The notes beneath the pieces are model-generated. The model saw only the letters and a list, made by a program, of their open reading frames with translations, did not search any database and had not been told where the DNA came from. From Trypanosoma brucei gambiense DAL972 (taxonomy: Eukaryota > Euglenozoa > Kinetoplastea > Trypanosomatida > Trypanosomatidae), in the NCBI RefSeq assembly GCF_000210295.1, contig NC_026744.1, positions 1,302,001-1,366,000 of the forward strand: a stretch of 64,000 nucleotides of DNA, written 5' to 3'. Position numbers and translations under genes: made by a program. Shown here piece after piece: positions 30,899 through 41,452 of the stretch (position 1 is the stretch's first letter; every line of letters begins with the position of its first letter).

Positions 30899-30936
30899 TT
30901 GTTTGTTTGTTTGTTTGTTTGTTTGTTTGTTTGTTT
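30899..30936. repeat. (TTTG)n microsatellite
   Basis: About nine tandem TTTG units in noncoding sequence just right of the assembly gap. Confidence 0.9.
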
Positions 30937-31843
30937 TCATTTCAACAAATTGTTGGGTCCCCCTCCCTCCGCACACCCCTGATTGGGTATTCTGTTTTGC
31001 TTTGATGCGCGCCCGTATTTTCTACCGTCGTTATTGTTGATTCCTGCTTACATCTCTGCTGTCGTTATCATTACACTTATATTATGGTCAAGATGTTCGT
31101 CACTTAACTGACTAAATTAACCCAACATTGTTATTATTGTGAATATTAATGCTTTTATTTGTTGCTGGCGCTTTTTTTTTTCGAATTTATGCTTTTTCCT
31201 CCTATATATATTTATATTTATATAGTTTCATCGGTATAGGGCAGTGTGTATATGTGTGAAGGAATGAGAGAAAAAGGAATTAGGGGGAGAGAGTAGAAGG
31301 AACCGAAGGAATGGAAAAGAAAGTGAGGGAAATGTGCCATCGGGTTGTGGTATTTTTGGCCGCTAAATCAAGTATGTATGAAGAAATGCATTTAACAAAT
31401 GAGCAAGTTATCAAGTGGGGTTGCAACTGCGGCCTCATTGGGTAACTACTTGCCGCATATGTGCGATGAATGGCATTCGTATATATATATATACACATAT
31501 ATATACGCATTTTATATTTCACCTTCATATATGTTTGTGGTTCCATTTCATCAACTCATGTCTCAGTTGTATTACGTCTGACGTTATTCCCGCACGTTTG
31601 TTTTATTATTATTTTTTCTCCCCCCTTTCGTTTTCCCTCATTCCAATCCTTTTTAATAGTTAACAAGGTGTAGCTCCTCTCCTGTCCCTTTAGGTAATAG
31701 GGAGGGGAGGGATTTTCCACCCGCGAAAGTGCGGTGTGTGTGCGTGTGGAAAAAACAAACCAAATAATTAGTTTGTTTTTTTTTAACAAAAAGAAGGAAG
31801 GGGGTAAGACGAGTTATTTTTGACTCGTGTCTTGGAGGGAAAT

Positions 31844-32173
31844 ATGGCGGGCATTGAGCGTCTTCGAAAAGAGGTGGAGCAACTGAGAAGTGAAACCAAT
31901 AGACTAAAGGAAAATTTGAAATTGCAGAATCCACAAAGCGTCAGGGAGAGGAGCGGCTCGGACCGTCAGCATATGGAAGTGGAGTCATTTAGAGCTCAAA
32001 TACGAAAGCATCACGCGGACGCCCCGATTTTGAAACTCCATGACGAATTATTAAGAGCGGAGCAGCGATGTACCCAATACGCCGATGCCTTGGCAGAGAG
32101 CAAAGGAAACTTCGTAAACATGAAGAGGCTCTACCAGGAACTCAGCGATATTCTTGACGGATGTTCAGCGTAA
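31844..32173 (+). CDS. Small coiled-coil protein
   Basis: A 109-residue charged protein. Two helices with heptad character are visible: IERLRKEVEQLRSETNRLKE (4-23) and a second at ~60-105 (HDELLRAEQRCTQYADALAE). The frame extends upstream only via TTG at 31820; ATG 31844 follows a polypyrimidine and T-run tract (31768-31783). Codon use resembles neighbouring genes, not the low-complexity flanks. I do not recognise a family; small coiled-coil subunits of flagellar, kinetochore or trafficking complexes are possibilities without direct support. Confidence 0.65.
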   Translation: MAGIERLRKEVEQLRSETNRLKENLKLQNPQSVRERSGSDRQHMEVESFRAQIRKHHADAPILKLHDELLRAEQRCTQYADALAESKGNFVNMKRLYQELSDILDGCSA

Positions 32174-33007
32174 TGAAATGTTGTGTTTTTTTTTTTTAAT
32201 ATATTGTGGGGAAGTTTGGCTCCGCCCTTATTTGTGTCTTTTCCTCCCGTTTCCTACGGGGGAGGAGGGGGAAAAAAAACATCTAGTGGGGGGATTTCTT
32301 CTTTACCTCCCTTCAGTGCCGCATCCTCGAGTTTCTGCGGCTTCGCTCGCTTAATTATTTGCTGTTTCGACTACTGTGAGGATGAGGGGTCCACGAGATG
32401 TATTAGCTGTGGTGTTTCAATACAACGATAAGTGAGGTGTTGTGTTCTCTTTTGTCTCATATTTTTCTGCTCCCCCTCTTTTTTTACATCTCCCTTTTCG
32501 CTTCACCGTGTGAGGCATACGAATTATCTGGCGGCTGTATTGTACATATTTGTATCTAAAGAGGAAACGGCTGAAGTGCGAAGGGAAACATACAAATTGT
32601 GAGTTGCTGTCGTGTCTCATTTGCTTCAGTACAGATGTAGTGCAGTGAAGTGTGACCATAATTTACTTCACAACTTCCCTTTTCGCTTCTTTTTACCACG
32701 GCTTCGTGAGTGTCTTTTTTTTTTTCTTTAAATCTCGCATTCCCCGTAAGCGTCTGCTTTTAACATTGTGTTGGCGTCTGCTCACATAGCATCCACGTTT
32801 TTTTTTAAGGGGCAGTTACAAGGGTTTCTCACATCACGTGAAACTACAGGGGGGAAGTGCGGAAAGGGCTCTTCCGCAACACCGACTTCGTACGGTTTGT
32901 GTGTGGTAACGAAAGAAAAAAGTGGAAGTGAAGGCAGGGAAAGAACACCTTCCACCTTCGGGTTAGGTAAATAAGTATAAGCATTACGTAAATAAAAGGC
33001 AGACAAC
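32174..33007. other. Intergenic region, no gene
   Basis: Pyrimidine-rich tracts at 32179-32200, 32445-32500 and 32715-32735 are potential processing signals. No gene seen. Confidence 0.65.
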
Positions 33008-34057
33008 ATGAGGCCAGATTACATGGGTTTCATGTTCCTTACGAGCGGTGTAATGTCGTTCAATGCGGGAATCTGGCAACTGCATCGCCGGCGGCAGAAG
33101 CGCCGTTTGATGGAAAACCACAAGAATATCCGCAAACCTCCAGTATATGAACTTCCACCAGGAGATGCCACCATCGACGAGTTTGAATTCCTCCCAGCCG
33201 CCTTCGAGGGCACATTTGATAACGAAGGCTCCATGCTTGTGGGCCCGCGTGCCCTTCCGACTTATAAGGGAGCATCTTCAAACGAAGAGAGTAACGGGGG
33301 ATTTCTGGTGGTGACGCCTTTTGAGATTGCCCACACCGGTCAGTTCATAATGGTGAACCGTGGCTGGGTTCCCATAGACGCCGGAAAGCACAGGACTCTC
33401 CTCATGCAGTACGTTGGCGAGGGTTTCACACCGGGTTCAGTGCGTGGCATATTCCGGCGTGAGGAATACATGTCTGCTTCACTAATTTGGGGACCGAATA
33501 AAGACAATGAGGGCCCCGTTGCCGCGGATTTATCGTGGCTGGTCATGCGCCCATGGAACATGGCGGTCCACTACTACAAGCGCAGGTGGGGACCTGATCG
33601 TGCAGAGGAGTCGGTAGAAAAGCACGGTGCGCGGCATTACTACTTGGAAATGATTGAGGACTATTCGGGAGATGACCAGCGAATGGTGCGCGGCCACCCG
33701 TGGCCATGGCGACGCAGCGTAGATGAAATAACTTACGTCCACTTACCCCCTTCTGTGCATACCATGTACATTTTCTTCTGGTTTTCTGTTACTCTGGGGT
33801 CTCTCTACGGTATGGGTAAATGCTACAAACGACAGAAGGAACTCTTTGCGCTGCGCAGGCAAATGACTGCACAGACAACACTGCTGGAACGGAAACGACA
33901 AGAGGAGGCGAAAATGTACATGGAGGCAATGAAGGAGGTGGAGCGGTTGAAGAAGTTGGGAACTGTCGCGGCACCGCGAATTGGGTCACAACCAACTGAA
34001 CAACAGGAACAACAGAAGTCGGATGAAAAGTCTCCCGCCGCAGGGGAGAAGTCGTAA
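33008..34057 (+). CDS. SURF1: SURF1-like cytochrome c oxidase assembly protein
   Basis: A 349-residue protein with SURF1 topology: an N-terminal membrane segment (~5-24) leading into GIWQLHRRRQKRRLM, the family's GxWQxxRxxxK motif; an intermembrane-space domain containing LVGPRALP, GGFLVVTPFEI and VNRGWVP (the conserved NRGWVP); and a second membrane segment (~258-276, MYIFFWFSVTLGSLYGMG). A charged coiled coil and a Pro/Gln/Lys tail (~280-349) extend beyond the usual SURF1 end. SURF1 acts in the inner mitochondrial membrane during maturation of cytochrome oxidase subunit 1, probably at haem a delivery. Confidence 0.82.
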   Translation: MRPDYMGFMFLTSGVMSFNAGIWQLHRRRQKRRLMENHKNIRKPPVYELPPGDATIDEFEFLPAAFEGTFDNEGSMLVGPRALPTYKGASSNEESNGGFLVVTPFEIAHTGQFIMVNRGWVPIDAGKHRTLLMQYVGEGFTPGSVRGIFRREEYMSASLIWGPNKDNEGPVAADLSWLVMRPWNMAVHYYKRRWGPDRAEESVEKHGARHYYLEMIEDYSGDDQRMVRGHPWPWRRSVDEITYVHLPPSVHTMYIFFWFSVTLGSLYGMGKCYKRQKELFALRRQMTAQTTLLERKRQEEAKMYMEAMKEVERLKKLGTVAAPRIGSQPTEQQEQQKSDEKSPAAGEKS

Positions 34058-35712
34058 TGGCGAGATGTGAAGGTCATTCCGGGATGGATTGGACACCCCA
34101 CGTTGTCATGATGTATGGGTGTTTCAAAAAAAAAAAAGAAGTTGCGCCGTGTAACCGCCCACTATTGGGATGTTTGCGTTGGGAACTCTTCTCGTTAATT
34201 TATCGTTGTTACTTCACATACATGTATAAGTTGTTTTTTTTTAATTTTCCCCTATCGCTTTTGTTTTTTTTTTCTTTGGTCGTTTCGAAGTGAGCACAGA
34301 TGGTAACTATATAACTCTTAAGATACTGTTTGATGCTCCGTTATTTTGTTGGTATATATATATATATATTTTTTTTTTTTGCGTGTGTGTGTAATGACAT
34401 TATGCACCTGCTAAACTGTGCAGTATTTGCGCCGCGGCACACTGTTCCCCACGTCTCGTGTATCAAATGTATCCTCCTTTTTCGTTTTATTGTTGCAGTT
34501 CCTTCATGCTCTTTGGTCGCTAAGCGTTTGATAATTAAAAAGTTTCTGGTGTTAGTGCCGTTCTGCGTACGTGTTGAAAGCCAGAAAATGGCTCCAGCTT
34601 CTATCTTTCAGCGCGGTGTGGGGGAGGGGAAAGGAGGAAAGGGGTTGAGTGCTTTTTTTGTATTTTTATTTTTGCCATACATACCGCACAAGAATAAATG
34701 AAACTGTTCCTGGATTCCGTTCCGATGTGCGTTTATTTATAGTTTACTGTGGAGATTAAAGAGATGAAAATGTAGTATCTTCCGTTGACTCCGGTGTGGA
34801 GCCACAAATACCATAGCGTGGGGCGTAGAAGAATTATGTTGTGGTCAATTAATGCAATTACCCATGTCGTGGCATGTTTTGGGGATGGACCATTTCACTT
34901 TTATTTATATGTAGTCACTTAGTACGTGGAATGTGTGCAATTTTTTGTTGTTGTTTGCTCACCGTTCGTGTGTCCGTACGACTGAGTTTACAACAAATCC
35001 GGGTATCGGGAGAAAACGGAACGGGTGGGTCGCCACCAAAAGGATGGATTTTTTTAAAACAGCTTTTCCCCCCCCCCCCCCCCTCGCATATTAAGTGGCA
35101 GGAAGTCCGTAATTCAGCTGACATGTTGCAGAGTAGAGATTGTTCCCACTTATGCCATTTTTCTGTTTTTTTTCCTCGCGTCGGATGAGCGGTGCTCGCC
35201 GGTGTCCCAGCGGGTGCTAACCGAGGCATGACCGGAATTAAGTTTTGGCAGTGCTCTTCCGTCTACTCACGTAGTGGTCTTTAATCGATGGTGGCGTTGA
35301 AGGCGTAACCTCCTCAGGGAAACTCAGCGCCGATGGAAAATTGAAATGTGGCGGCATTCTTCTCATTTTACTTGTTAAGGTGGCACGCAAGACAATATGG
35401 AATTATATCCATGAGGCAAAGGTTACCGCTGGTGTCGAGTGTATATTCTGGTGGTCCGCATAGTGATAAAAGTGTGCATATTGGCGTGCATGTACGATAT
35501 CGTGCACGCGTACGAGACAGGGGGGGAGAACCGTTATTCACAGCTGTGGACTGTACATTTCTTGTATTTCCTCTCCGCCTTCCTCCGCCCCCTCCCCTAC
35601 ATTGGTTTTATATTTTAAAAAAGGGCTATCACGTGTAGCACAAGGGCATATAGAAAGAGAGGTATACGTGCCTATTTGTATAGATATAGACTTTCATATA
35701 GAGTGAGTGTGC
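34058..35712. other. 1.65 kb intergenic region, no gene
   Basis: Holds a TA tract (34351-34367), poly-T runs, a C15-type homopolymer at about 35069-35084 and pyrimidine-rich sequence at 35570-35600 that likely directs POLIB trans-splicing. Open frames are short and overlap on both strands. Confidence 0.65.
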
Positions 35713-38700
35713 ATGCGGCTAAATAGCTGCTGGATACGGAGGGTACACAGGGGAATTGCACAGTCGAACTTAAGATGTGTCTCTACCTTCGCCGCTCTTG
35801 TAAAGGTGCAAGAAGCCCTGAAAAGTTCGAAACCATTTGCTGATGATGCCAAGGGTTTTGCAGAGTTCTTTCGAGTTCCATGTCTTCCCGGCGTTGGGGC
35901 GCAGGAGAGCGTTCGCCGCCACTACGACCGAGTGCTCCGAGACCTCAAGCAACAAAAAGATAGCTACGTCATGCGACAACAAGGACAAGATGAGCGTGTC
36001 AACGAGGAACTTCCAATCTTTTTGGTCTCATATGATACTGGATCGAAAAACTTTTACCTCTTTTCGGTCGAGAAAGATTGCAATGCAGTCCGCTCTCCAG
36101 CTGATGGTGAGTCAGACGTATCAGGTTTGGCGGACGAACTAATGCAATACACACGCGGCATGACACAAGCGATTATGATTCCCATTGTGGCCGACGAAGA
36201 GGAGCGGGGAGCTCTGGCCCCTCACCTGACGCGACTCAGCGGTGAACTGAAACGGTGTGGCATCATTCCTGTTCTCAGTGTTGATAGCTTAGAAATCATA
36301 AAGACACTAGATCCCCAGCAGTCGCCTGTTCGTATCGTGACAAAAGGCCGCGGCAAGCATGCGTCGGAGCCACTCACCGAAGAGTGGTTTCGCGCCCATT
36401 GGGTACACCTGCGCACGCTCGTCTTCAAATCCAGCGAGGAGGACCCCATTATTACTTTGAACCGCCTCGTCGCGCCACGGTTTACCATATATGTTATTCA
36501 CCTGGTGCGCGCAGGTTCCCGCGGACTTAACGTGGCCCTTTATGAGCCGCTTCAGAAAAAACGATATGGAGCAAAGGGGATGCTTTCCGACGTTTTGGGC
36601 TGCCTCTTAGAGAGGCAAGCAAAGCAGGTGATATTTCTCCCAACGAACCGTACAGATCGTCCCACATTACTGCGATGTCGTACCGCGCTCACAAAAATGG
36701 GACGCACTTGTTACCTTGTCTTCCCATCAGAGATTGGGGAAAAGTATCGTGGGGTATATCAGTCGGATCCGGCCCGGTACTGGTCATCGCTATGTGAGGT
36801 AAAAGGTTCTCTCGACGCAGATTTCAGCTTTGAAGTGTACGCAACTGTAGGAAATAATATTCGCACCCAGCAGTACAAGCGAACGAGAGAAAATTTACTA
36901 GAGAAGCAGGCTTCCTTAAGCAGCGAAAATAACATGCCGGCAGTAACAAACTCTGAGGTGGAGAAGTGGCTTCGTGTTCTTTCACTCGATAAGCGTGTGT
37001 CATGTGAAAAGGCACAAATGCGCAAGTACAAAAAGTACCTTGTGATTGCATTCATGGCGACGGAATTTGCTGCATATACTCGACCGGCAAACCCCCACGC
37101 ACCTGCGAATTATGTGGTAGCTACTAGCATTATGGACTATCAACAACAGGTTGTGGAGCCATGGACCAAGTACTCTTCCCGCGGGGAGTTCAAGCTACCC
37201 TCATTGGAGGGGTTCGATGTTATTGTGTGTCACGATGTTAAACACTTCGTGTTATTGATATGGGACGATCCCGAACTCCGACGTTTCTTAAAGCGTGGGG
37301 GAAGGGTGTGGTGCACGATGTTCGCAGAATACCTCCTCGACGCCCAGAGGTGTCAGTCTGGCAGCAATAGCCTTCACGACGTGGCAATGAAATACGGCAT
37401 CCTCACACCACAGTCGTCGGTTTTGGGGCTCAGTACGCCAGACCTCCCCATTGCATTTATTCAACACTACCTGGTAGCCGCAGTGGATGCTATATCTCGT
37501 GTTTTTCAAGAACAACTCAAAAAGGCCTGTGGGAATAGCCAATTGATTTGTGTCGCCCATCGGATGGATTCGTTGCTAGCGATGGCTTCCATAGAGAAGG
37601 CTGGAATTCACATCGATTCCAAGGAGGCAACTCTGCAGGCACAGGCGATCCGTAATCGGTTATTGGCTATCGACAAGTCTCTCTCTCTTTATGCACCCGA
37701 TGAAATACCACTTGACATGCAACGGTTCTTCGACTGGACTTCCTTACAACACCTTCAGGCCTACTTCTTCGGTGGAAGCATTACGTTGGGCTACACAGAC
37801 ATTTCGCGTGATTCCTCCACATGGACCGCCCATCTCATTCATCTCTGCCATAAATACGGCAACCTAGGGCTCATGTCGGCAGATGTGCACCTACAGCGGT
37901 TCGCTTCTGAAAGAGGGTTGCGGGGAGCTGGGCGTTTACCACAGCGTGTGGCACGATTCTTTGATGCGGACGGAAGCTCCCGGAGGCGCAAGTACAGACT
38001 AGTTGTATTTGATATTGAATCCACGGGATTGAATACAGCGACTGACGCTATAATTGAGGTTGCTGCATTTGATCCCGTGGAGGGGACGTCTTTTAGCTCA
38101 TTGGTAAATCCGCAACGCCCCATCCCGCCACAGTCCACCGCTATCCATCACATAACCGACAGTATGGTGCAGGGAGCTCCGCGTTTGTCAGAGGTTACAC
38201 AAGCCTTTGCACGGTACTTGCGGCTGAGTGAAGGGCAGCGCGATGAGGATGAAGTTACAATCCTCATAGGTCACAATGTTTTCGCCCTTGATGAACCGCT
38301 CCTTCGCCGCGCTTTTCGGTCTGAAAGTGTGGATACAGAGAACCTTCTCTTTTGTGATTCGCTCACTATACTTAAGGGTCTCAAGCAGGAACTGCAGGGG
38401 TCAAAGAAAGATTCGAAGTTTGACAGAGGGGTGCTGGATATATTGACTAACTCACTTCGTCTCTCTTCCCTCGTAGAAGGCTTGCGTGTAGAGGCCGACG
38501 GAGAACTTCACCGTGCCGACACGGATGCGAAAATGCTGTGGTTTGTTCTCGTTAACGCTTTCGGTATCGGGGGAAAGGATGCCGTCAAGCAGCGCGATGA
38601 GGTGCTTAGCCATGCTGTACGCACGCTGGTATTGTACCCAGGTGTTGGGTGTTTTCTTCCGCAGGAGCGACGAAAGGATTGCGTCACAGTTCAGTTACCT

Positions 38701-39927
38701 GGCGTATGCTTCAAGGCGATAAAAGAAAAACGAACCATTGAACAGCTTCGCAAGCGCCACCTCGATGAGGCAACATTTGTCGTGTTACAGCGGCACAAGC
38801 TGGAGGTAGCGGGGCTTCTACTACAAAAGTTGCAATTAGAGCGTGGCTCCGCAAATTTTCTCCACTCGGGAACTGATGGCCGACTGTCCATCCTTCATAG
38901 TGACAATAAGGTAAGACAGTATATTGATCTTACCGCTACCACAACTTCACGCACAACGAGCTCCTACCCAAGCTGCCAAAATATCCCGAAGGACGACAAA
39001 TCTTCGCTACGCCACCTTTTTGTATCAAGGTTTGGTGAGAAGGGCCGTTGCGTGGAAATTGACTACTCGCAGCTGGAGATTGTTGTTATGGCTGTTCTCT
39101 GTGAGGACGAAAGGCTCGTTTCAGACCTAAACCAGGGGGTCGACTTCCACGTGAAACGCGCTTCGTTTTTCAGTGGAATATCCTATGATGAAATCTATAA
39201 CGGATACAAGCGTGGAGAGGCCAAATTTCTCAAGCTACGTAAAGTGGCCAAGACTTTCTCGTTTCAGCGTTTGTATGGTGCAGGCGTGCCGCTGCTTCAC
39301 AAAACGACTGGTATCCCCGTTCAGGATCTTCAGGAATGTATACGCAGGGAAGAGGAAGAATATCCAGGTATATCGCGCTTCCACCGTCTCGCTCGGACGG
39401 TTGCTCTGCGGGCAAATAATCCCGGCCTGCCAACACACTTCATTGTTGAGCTCCCTACAGGCCTACGCGTATGTTACAAAACCCGAGATGTAGTGCTCAA
39501 CCTTCCTCCAGTGAAAAATTACCCCATTCAAAGCTTCGGTGCGGAACTTGCCCAAATGATGATTGGGCGCGTATTTCGTCAATTCGTGCGCAAAAGTTTT
39601 TACGGCCAAAAAGCCTTTATGATAAACTTCGTACACGATTCGCTTTGGCTCGACTGCCACATGAGTGTCCTTGAGGAATGTGTACACGAGACGCGCACCA
39701 TCATGGAAGAAGTAGACACGTACGTGGCAAAGACATTCCCAGGTGTTAAGTTGAAAGTTCCGCTGAAGGTTTCAGTGGACTGTGGCGTGGATATGTGTGC
39801 CATGGAATCCGTCAAGGATGATTTCAGCGCGCTCGCGTCACAGCAGCGAAGCAAATCGTCAGAGTTAGATGCACTTATACCCGAACTTAGTAAGGAAGTT
39901 ACTGACAGTGTAGAAATTACGGTGTAA
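35713..39927 (+). CDS. POLIB: Mitochondrial DNA polymerase I-like protein B
   Basis: The 1404-residue length and content match T. brucei POLIB, one of the family A polymerases needed for kinetoplast DNA maintenance. A DEDD-type 3'-5' exonuclease lies at ~760-940: VVFDIESTGL (Asp766, Glu768), HNVFALDEPLL near 855 and HRADTDAKML near 933. The polymerase palm and fingers follow: motif A VEIDYSQLEIVV (~1114), motif B RKVAKTFSFQRLYGAG (~1176) and motif C NFVHDSLWLDC (~1306). The exonuclease sits inside the polymerase region rather than before it, as described for POLIB. The N-terminus (MRLNSCWIRRVHRG) suits mitochondrial import. The open frame extends to a GTG at 35707; ATG 35713 gives the known length. 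Confidence 0.95.
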   Translation: MRLNSCWIRRVHRGIAQSNLRCVSTFAALVKVQEALKSSKPFADDAKGFAEFFRVPCLPGVGAQESVRRHYDRVLRDLKQQKDSYVMRQQGQDERVNEELPIFLVSYDTGSKNFYLFSVEKDCNAVRSPADGESDVSGLADELMQYTRGMTQAIMIPIVADEEERGALAPHLTRLSGELKRCGIIPVLSVDSLEIIKTLDPQQSPVRIVTKGRGKHASEPLTEEWFRAHWVHLRTLVFKSSEEDPIITLNRLVAPRFTIYVIHLVRAGSRGLNVALYEPLQKKRYGAKGMLSDVLGCLLERQAKQVIFLPTNRTDRPTLLRCRTALTKMGRTCYLVFPSEIGEKYRGVYQSDPARYWSSLCEVKGSLDADFSFEVYATVGNNIRTQQYKRTRENLLEKQASLSSENNMPAVTNSEVEKWLRVLSLDKRVSCEKAQMRKYKKYLVIAFMATEFAAYTRPANPHAPANYVVATSIMDYQQQVVEPWTKYSSRGEFKLPSLEGFDVIVCHDVKHFVLLIWDDPELRRFLKRGGRVWCTMFAEYLLDAQRCQSGSNSLHDVAMKYGILTPQSSVLGLSTPDLPIAFIQHYLVAAVDAISRVFQEQLKKACGNSQLICVAHRMDSLLAMASIEKAGIHIDSKEATLQAQAIRNRLLAIDKSLSLYAPDEIPLDMQRFFDWTSLQHLQAYFFGGSITLGYTDISRDSSTWTAHLIHLCHKYGNLGLMSADVHLQRFASERGLRGAGRLPQRVARFFDADGSSRRRKYRLVVFDIESTGLNTATDAIIEVAAFDPVEGTSFSSLVNPQRPIPPQSTAIHHITDSMVQGAPRLSEVTQAFARYLRLSEGQRDEDEVTILIGHNVFALDEPLLRRAFRSESVDTENLLFCDSLTILKGLKQELQGSKKDSKFDRGVLDILTNSLRLSSLVEGLRVEADGELHRADTDAKMLWFVLVNAFGIGGKDAVKQRDEVLSHAVRTLVLYPGVGCFLPQERRKDCVTVQLPGVCFKAIKEKRTIEQLRKRHLDEATFVVLQRHKLEVAGLLLQKLQLERGSANFLHSGTDGRLSILHSDNKVRQYIDLTATTTSRTTSSYPSCQNIPKDDKSSLRHLFVSRFGEKGRCVEIDYSQLEIVVMAVLCEDERLVSDLNQGVDFHVKRASFFSGISYDEIYNGYKRGEAKFLKLRKVAKTFSFQRLYGAGVPLLHKTTGIPVQDLQECIRREEEEYPGISRFHRLARTVALRANNPGLPTHFIVELPTGLRVCYKTRDVVLNLPPVKNYPIQSFGAELAQMMIGRVFRQFVRKSFYGQKAFMINFVHDSLWLDCHMSVLEECVHETRTIMEEVDTYVAKTFPGVKLKVPLKVSVDCGVDMCAMESVKDDFSALASQQRSKSSELDALIPELSKEVTDSVEITV

Positions 39928-40052
39928 AAGGTGGACCGCATCTGTTTCTTTGCATTACGCGAACACTGCACAGTTTCAATACCCTCTGTTAAAAGAAGAA
40001 AGGACCACATTCTGCCGAAATAGCTTTAGGGCGAGGGCAGAAGTGCCTTAAG

Positions 40053-40074
40053 CCCTTTTTTCTTTTCTATACAG
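40053..40074 (+). promoter_or_regulatory. Trans-splice acceptor for PGFS
   Basis: The pyrimidine tract cccttttttcttttctat is followed directly by ACAG (AG at 40073-40074), the classic trypanosome spliced-leader acceptor, giving a ~135 nt leader before ATG 40210. Confidence 0.7.
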
Positions 40075-40209
40075 AATGTTTCACCGTACTTTTCTTCCCC
40101 AAAACAAGAAATTTTATCCTCTAACAAACTTACAAAGTAAAAAATTCAAAAGAAATAAAGGAAAAACATCACAGTTAACGGTATATAAGTACACCCCCAT
40201 TTCTTCAAC

Positions 40210-41040
40210 ATGGCTCTCACTCAATCCCTAAAACTCTCGAATGGAGTGATGATGCCAGTTCTTGGTTTCGGTATGTGGAAGTTACAGGATGGCAATGAAG
40301 CCGAGACGGCGACGATGTGGGCCATAAAAAGCGGCTATCGTCACATCGATACTGCAGCCATCTATAAAAATGAAGAAAGCGCTGGCAGAGCCATTGCCTC
40401 ATGTGGTGTACCGCGGGAAGAGCTATTCGTCACGACGAAGCTTTGGAACTCCGACCAGGGATATGAGAGCACGCTGAGCGCATTTGAGAAGAGCATTAAG
40501 AAGCTCGGCCTGGAATATGTTGACCTATACCTCATCCACTGGCCGGGGAAGGACAAGTTTATCGACACATGGAAGGCGTTTGAGAAACTGTACGCCGATA
40601 AGAAGGTGCGCGCCATTGGCGTTTCCAACTTTCACGAGCACCACATCGAGGAACTGCTAAAGCACTGTAAGGTTGCACCGATGGTTAACCAGATCGAGCT
40701 CCATCCGCTGCTCAATCAGAAGGCACTCTGCGAGTACTGCAAGTCGAAGAACATCGCCGTCACTGCCTGGTCGCCGCTTGGTCAAGGACATCTCGTCGAA
40801 GACGCCCGTCTGAAAGCTATCGGAGGAAAGTATGGTAAGACAGCTGCGCAGGTGATGCTCCGCTGGGAAATACAAGCAGGGGTCATCACGATTCCCAAAT
40901 CGGGCAACGAGGCCCGCATCAAGGAAAATGGCAATATATTTGACTTCGAACTAACTGCGGAGGACATTCAAGTCATCGATGGTATGAATGCCGGCCACCG
41001 CTACGGCCCCGATCCGGAGGTCTTCATGAACGACTTTTGA
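40210..41040 (+). CDS. PGFS: Prostaglandin F synthase (aldo-keto reductase)
   Basis: The 276 residues correspond to T. brucei prostaglandin F2-alpha synthase, an NADPH-dependent aldo-keto reductase that reduces prostaglandin H2. The AKR catalytic tetrad is complete: Asp47, Tyr52, Lys77 and His110. Other family signatures are [38 protein letters not shown] and the NADPH-phosphate-binding segment [13 protein letters not shown]. There is no targeting signal, so cytosolic. Base composition is more GC-rich and codon-biased than its neighbours, in keeping with high expression. Confidence 0.95.
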
Positions 41041-41452
41041 TGCCCAAGGGTGCGGTGTTCGAGTAGTAACACTGGACGGATTGCCATCTCACCTTTGAGT
41101 GGGCTTTCAACCTATACTTTGATCTCTCATTTAACTATTTTTTTTTCCTAGCATCGCGGCTACTATTCATCTCACTGCTCTTTTGTCCTGCGAACGAGGA
41201 CGGTATTTATGTTTTCCGTAGTGAATAAATGTGTGACACTGCGTAGGACGGGGGAGTGGGCGGTAAGGATATGGACCTTGCGCCTGGGCGTGCCATGTTA
41301 GTGCCTTTTCTTTGCTTGCTCAACCGGTTGCTTGTTCTTCTTCAATCTCACTGCCGCATGCAAACGCACGTGCGCGAATACAACTGAAGCGTAGGAACGA
41401 ACGTTACGGTAACACTATTGCTGCGGCGTGCGCTCCCGAATCTTTGGGGGCC
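41041..41452. other. Intergenic region
   Basis: A pyrimidine tract at 41120-41150 and another at 41305-41347 are likely processing signals. The downstream frame is open back to TTG 41312, but this part looks like leader sequence. Confidence 0.6.

Larger units (their letters stand above)
30171..31843. other. Intergenic region containing an assembly gap
   Basis: Contains a T7A7 palindrome (30474-30487), 100 N (30663-30762), a (TTTG)n tract (30899-30936) and TA-rich microsatellites (31205-31222, 31480-31506). The flanks of the N run are pyrimidine-rich noncoding sequence. A small gene hidden in the gap cannot be excluded. Confidence 0.65.
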
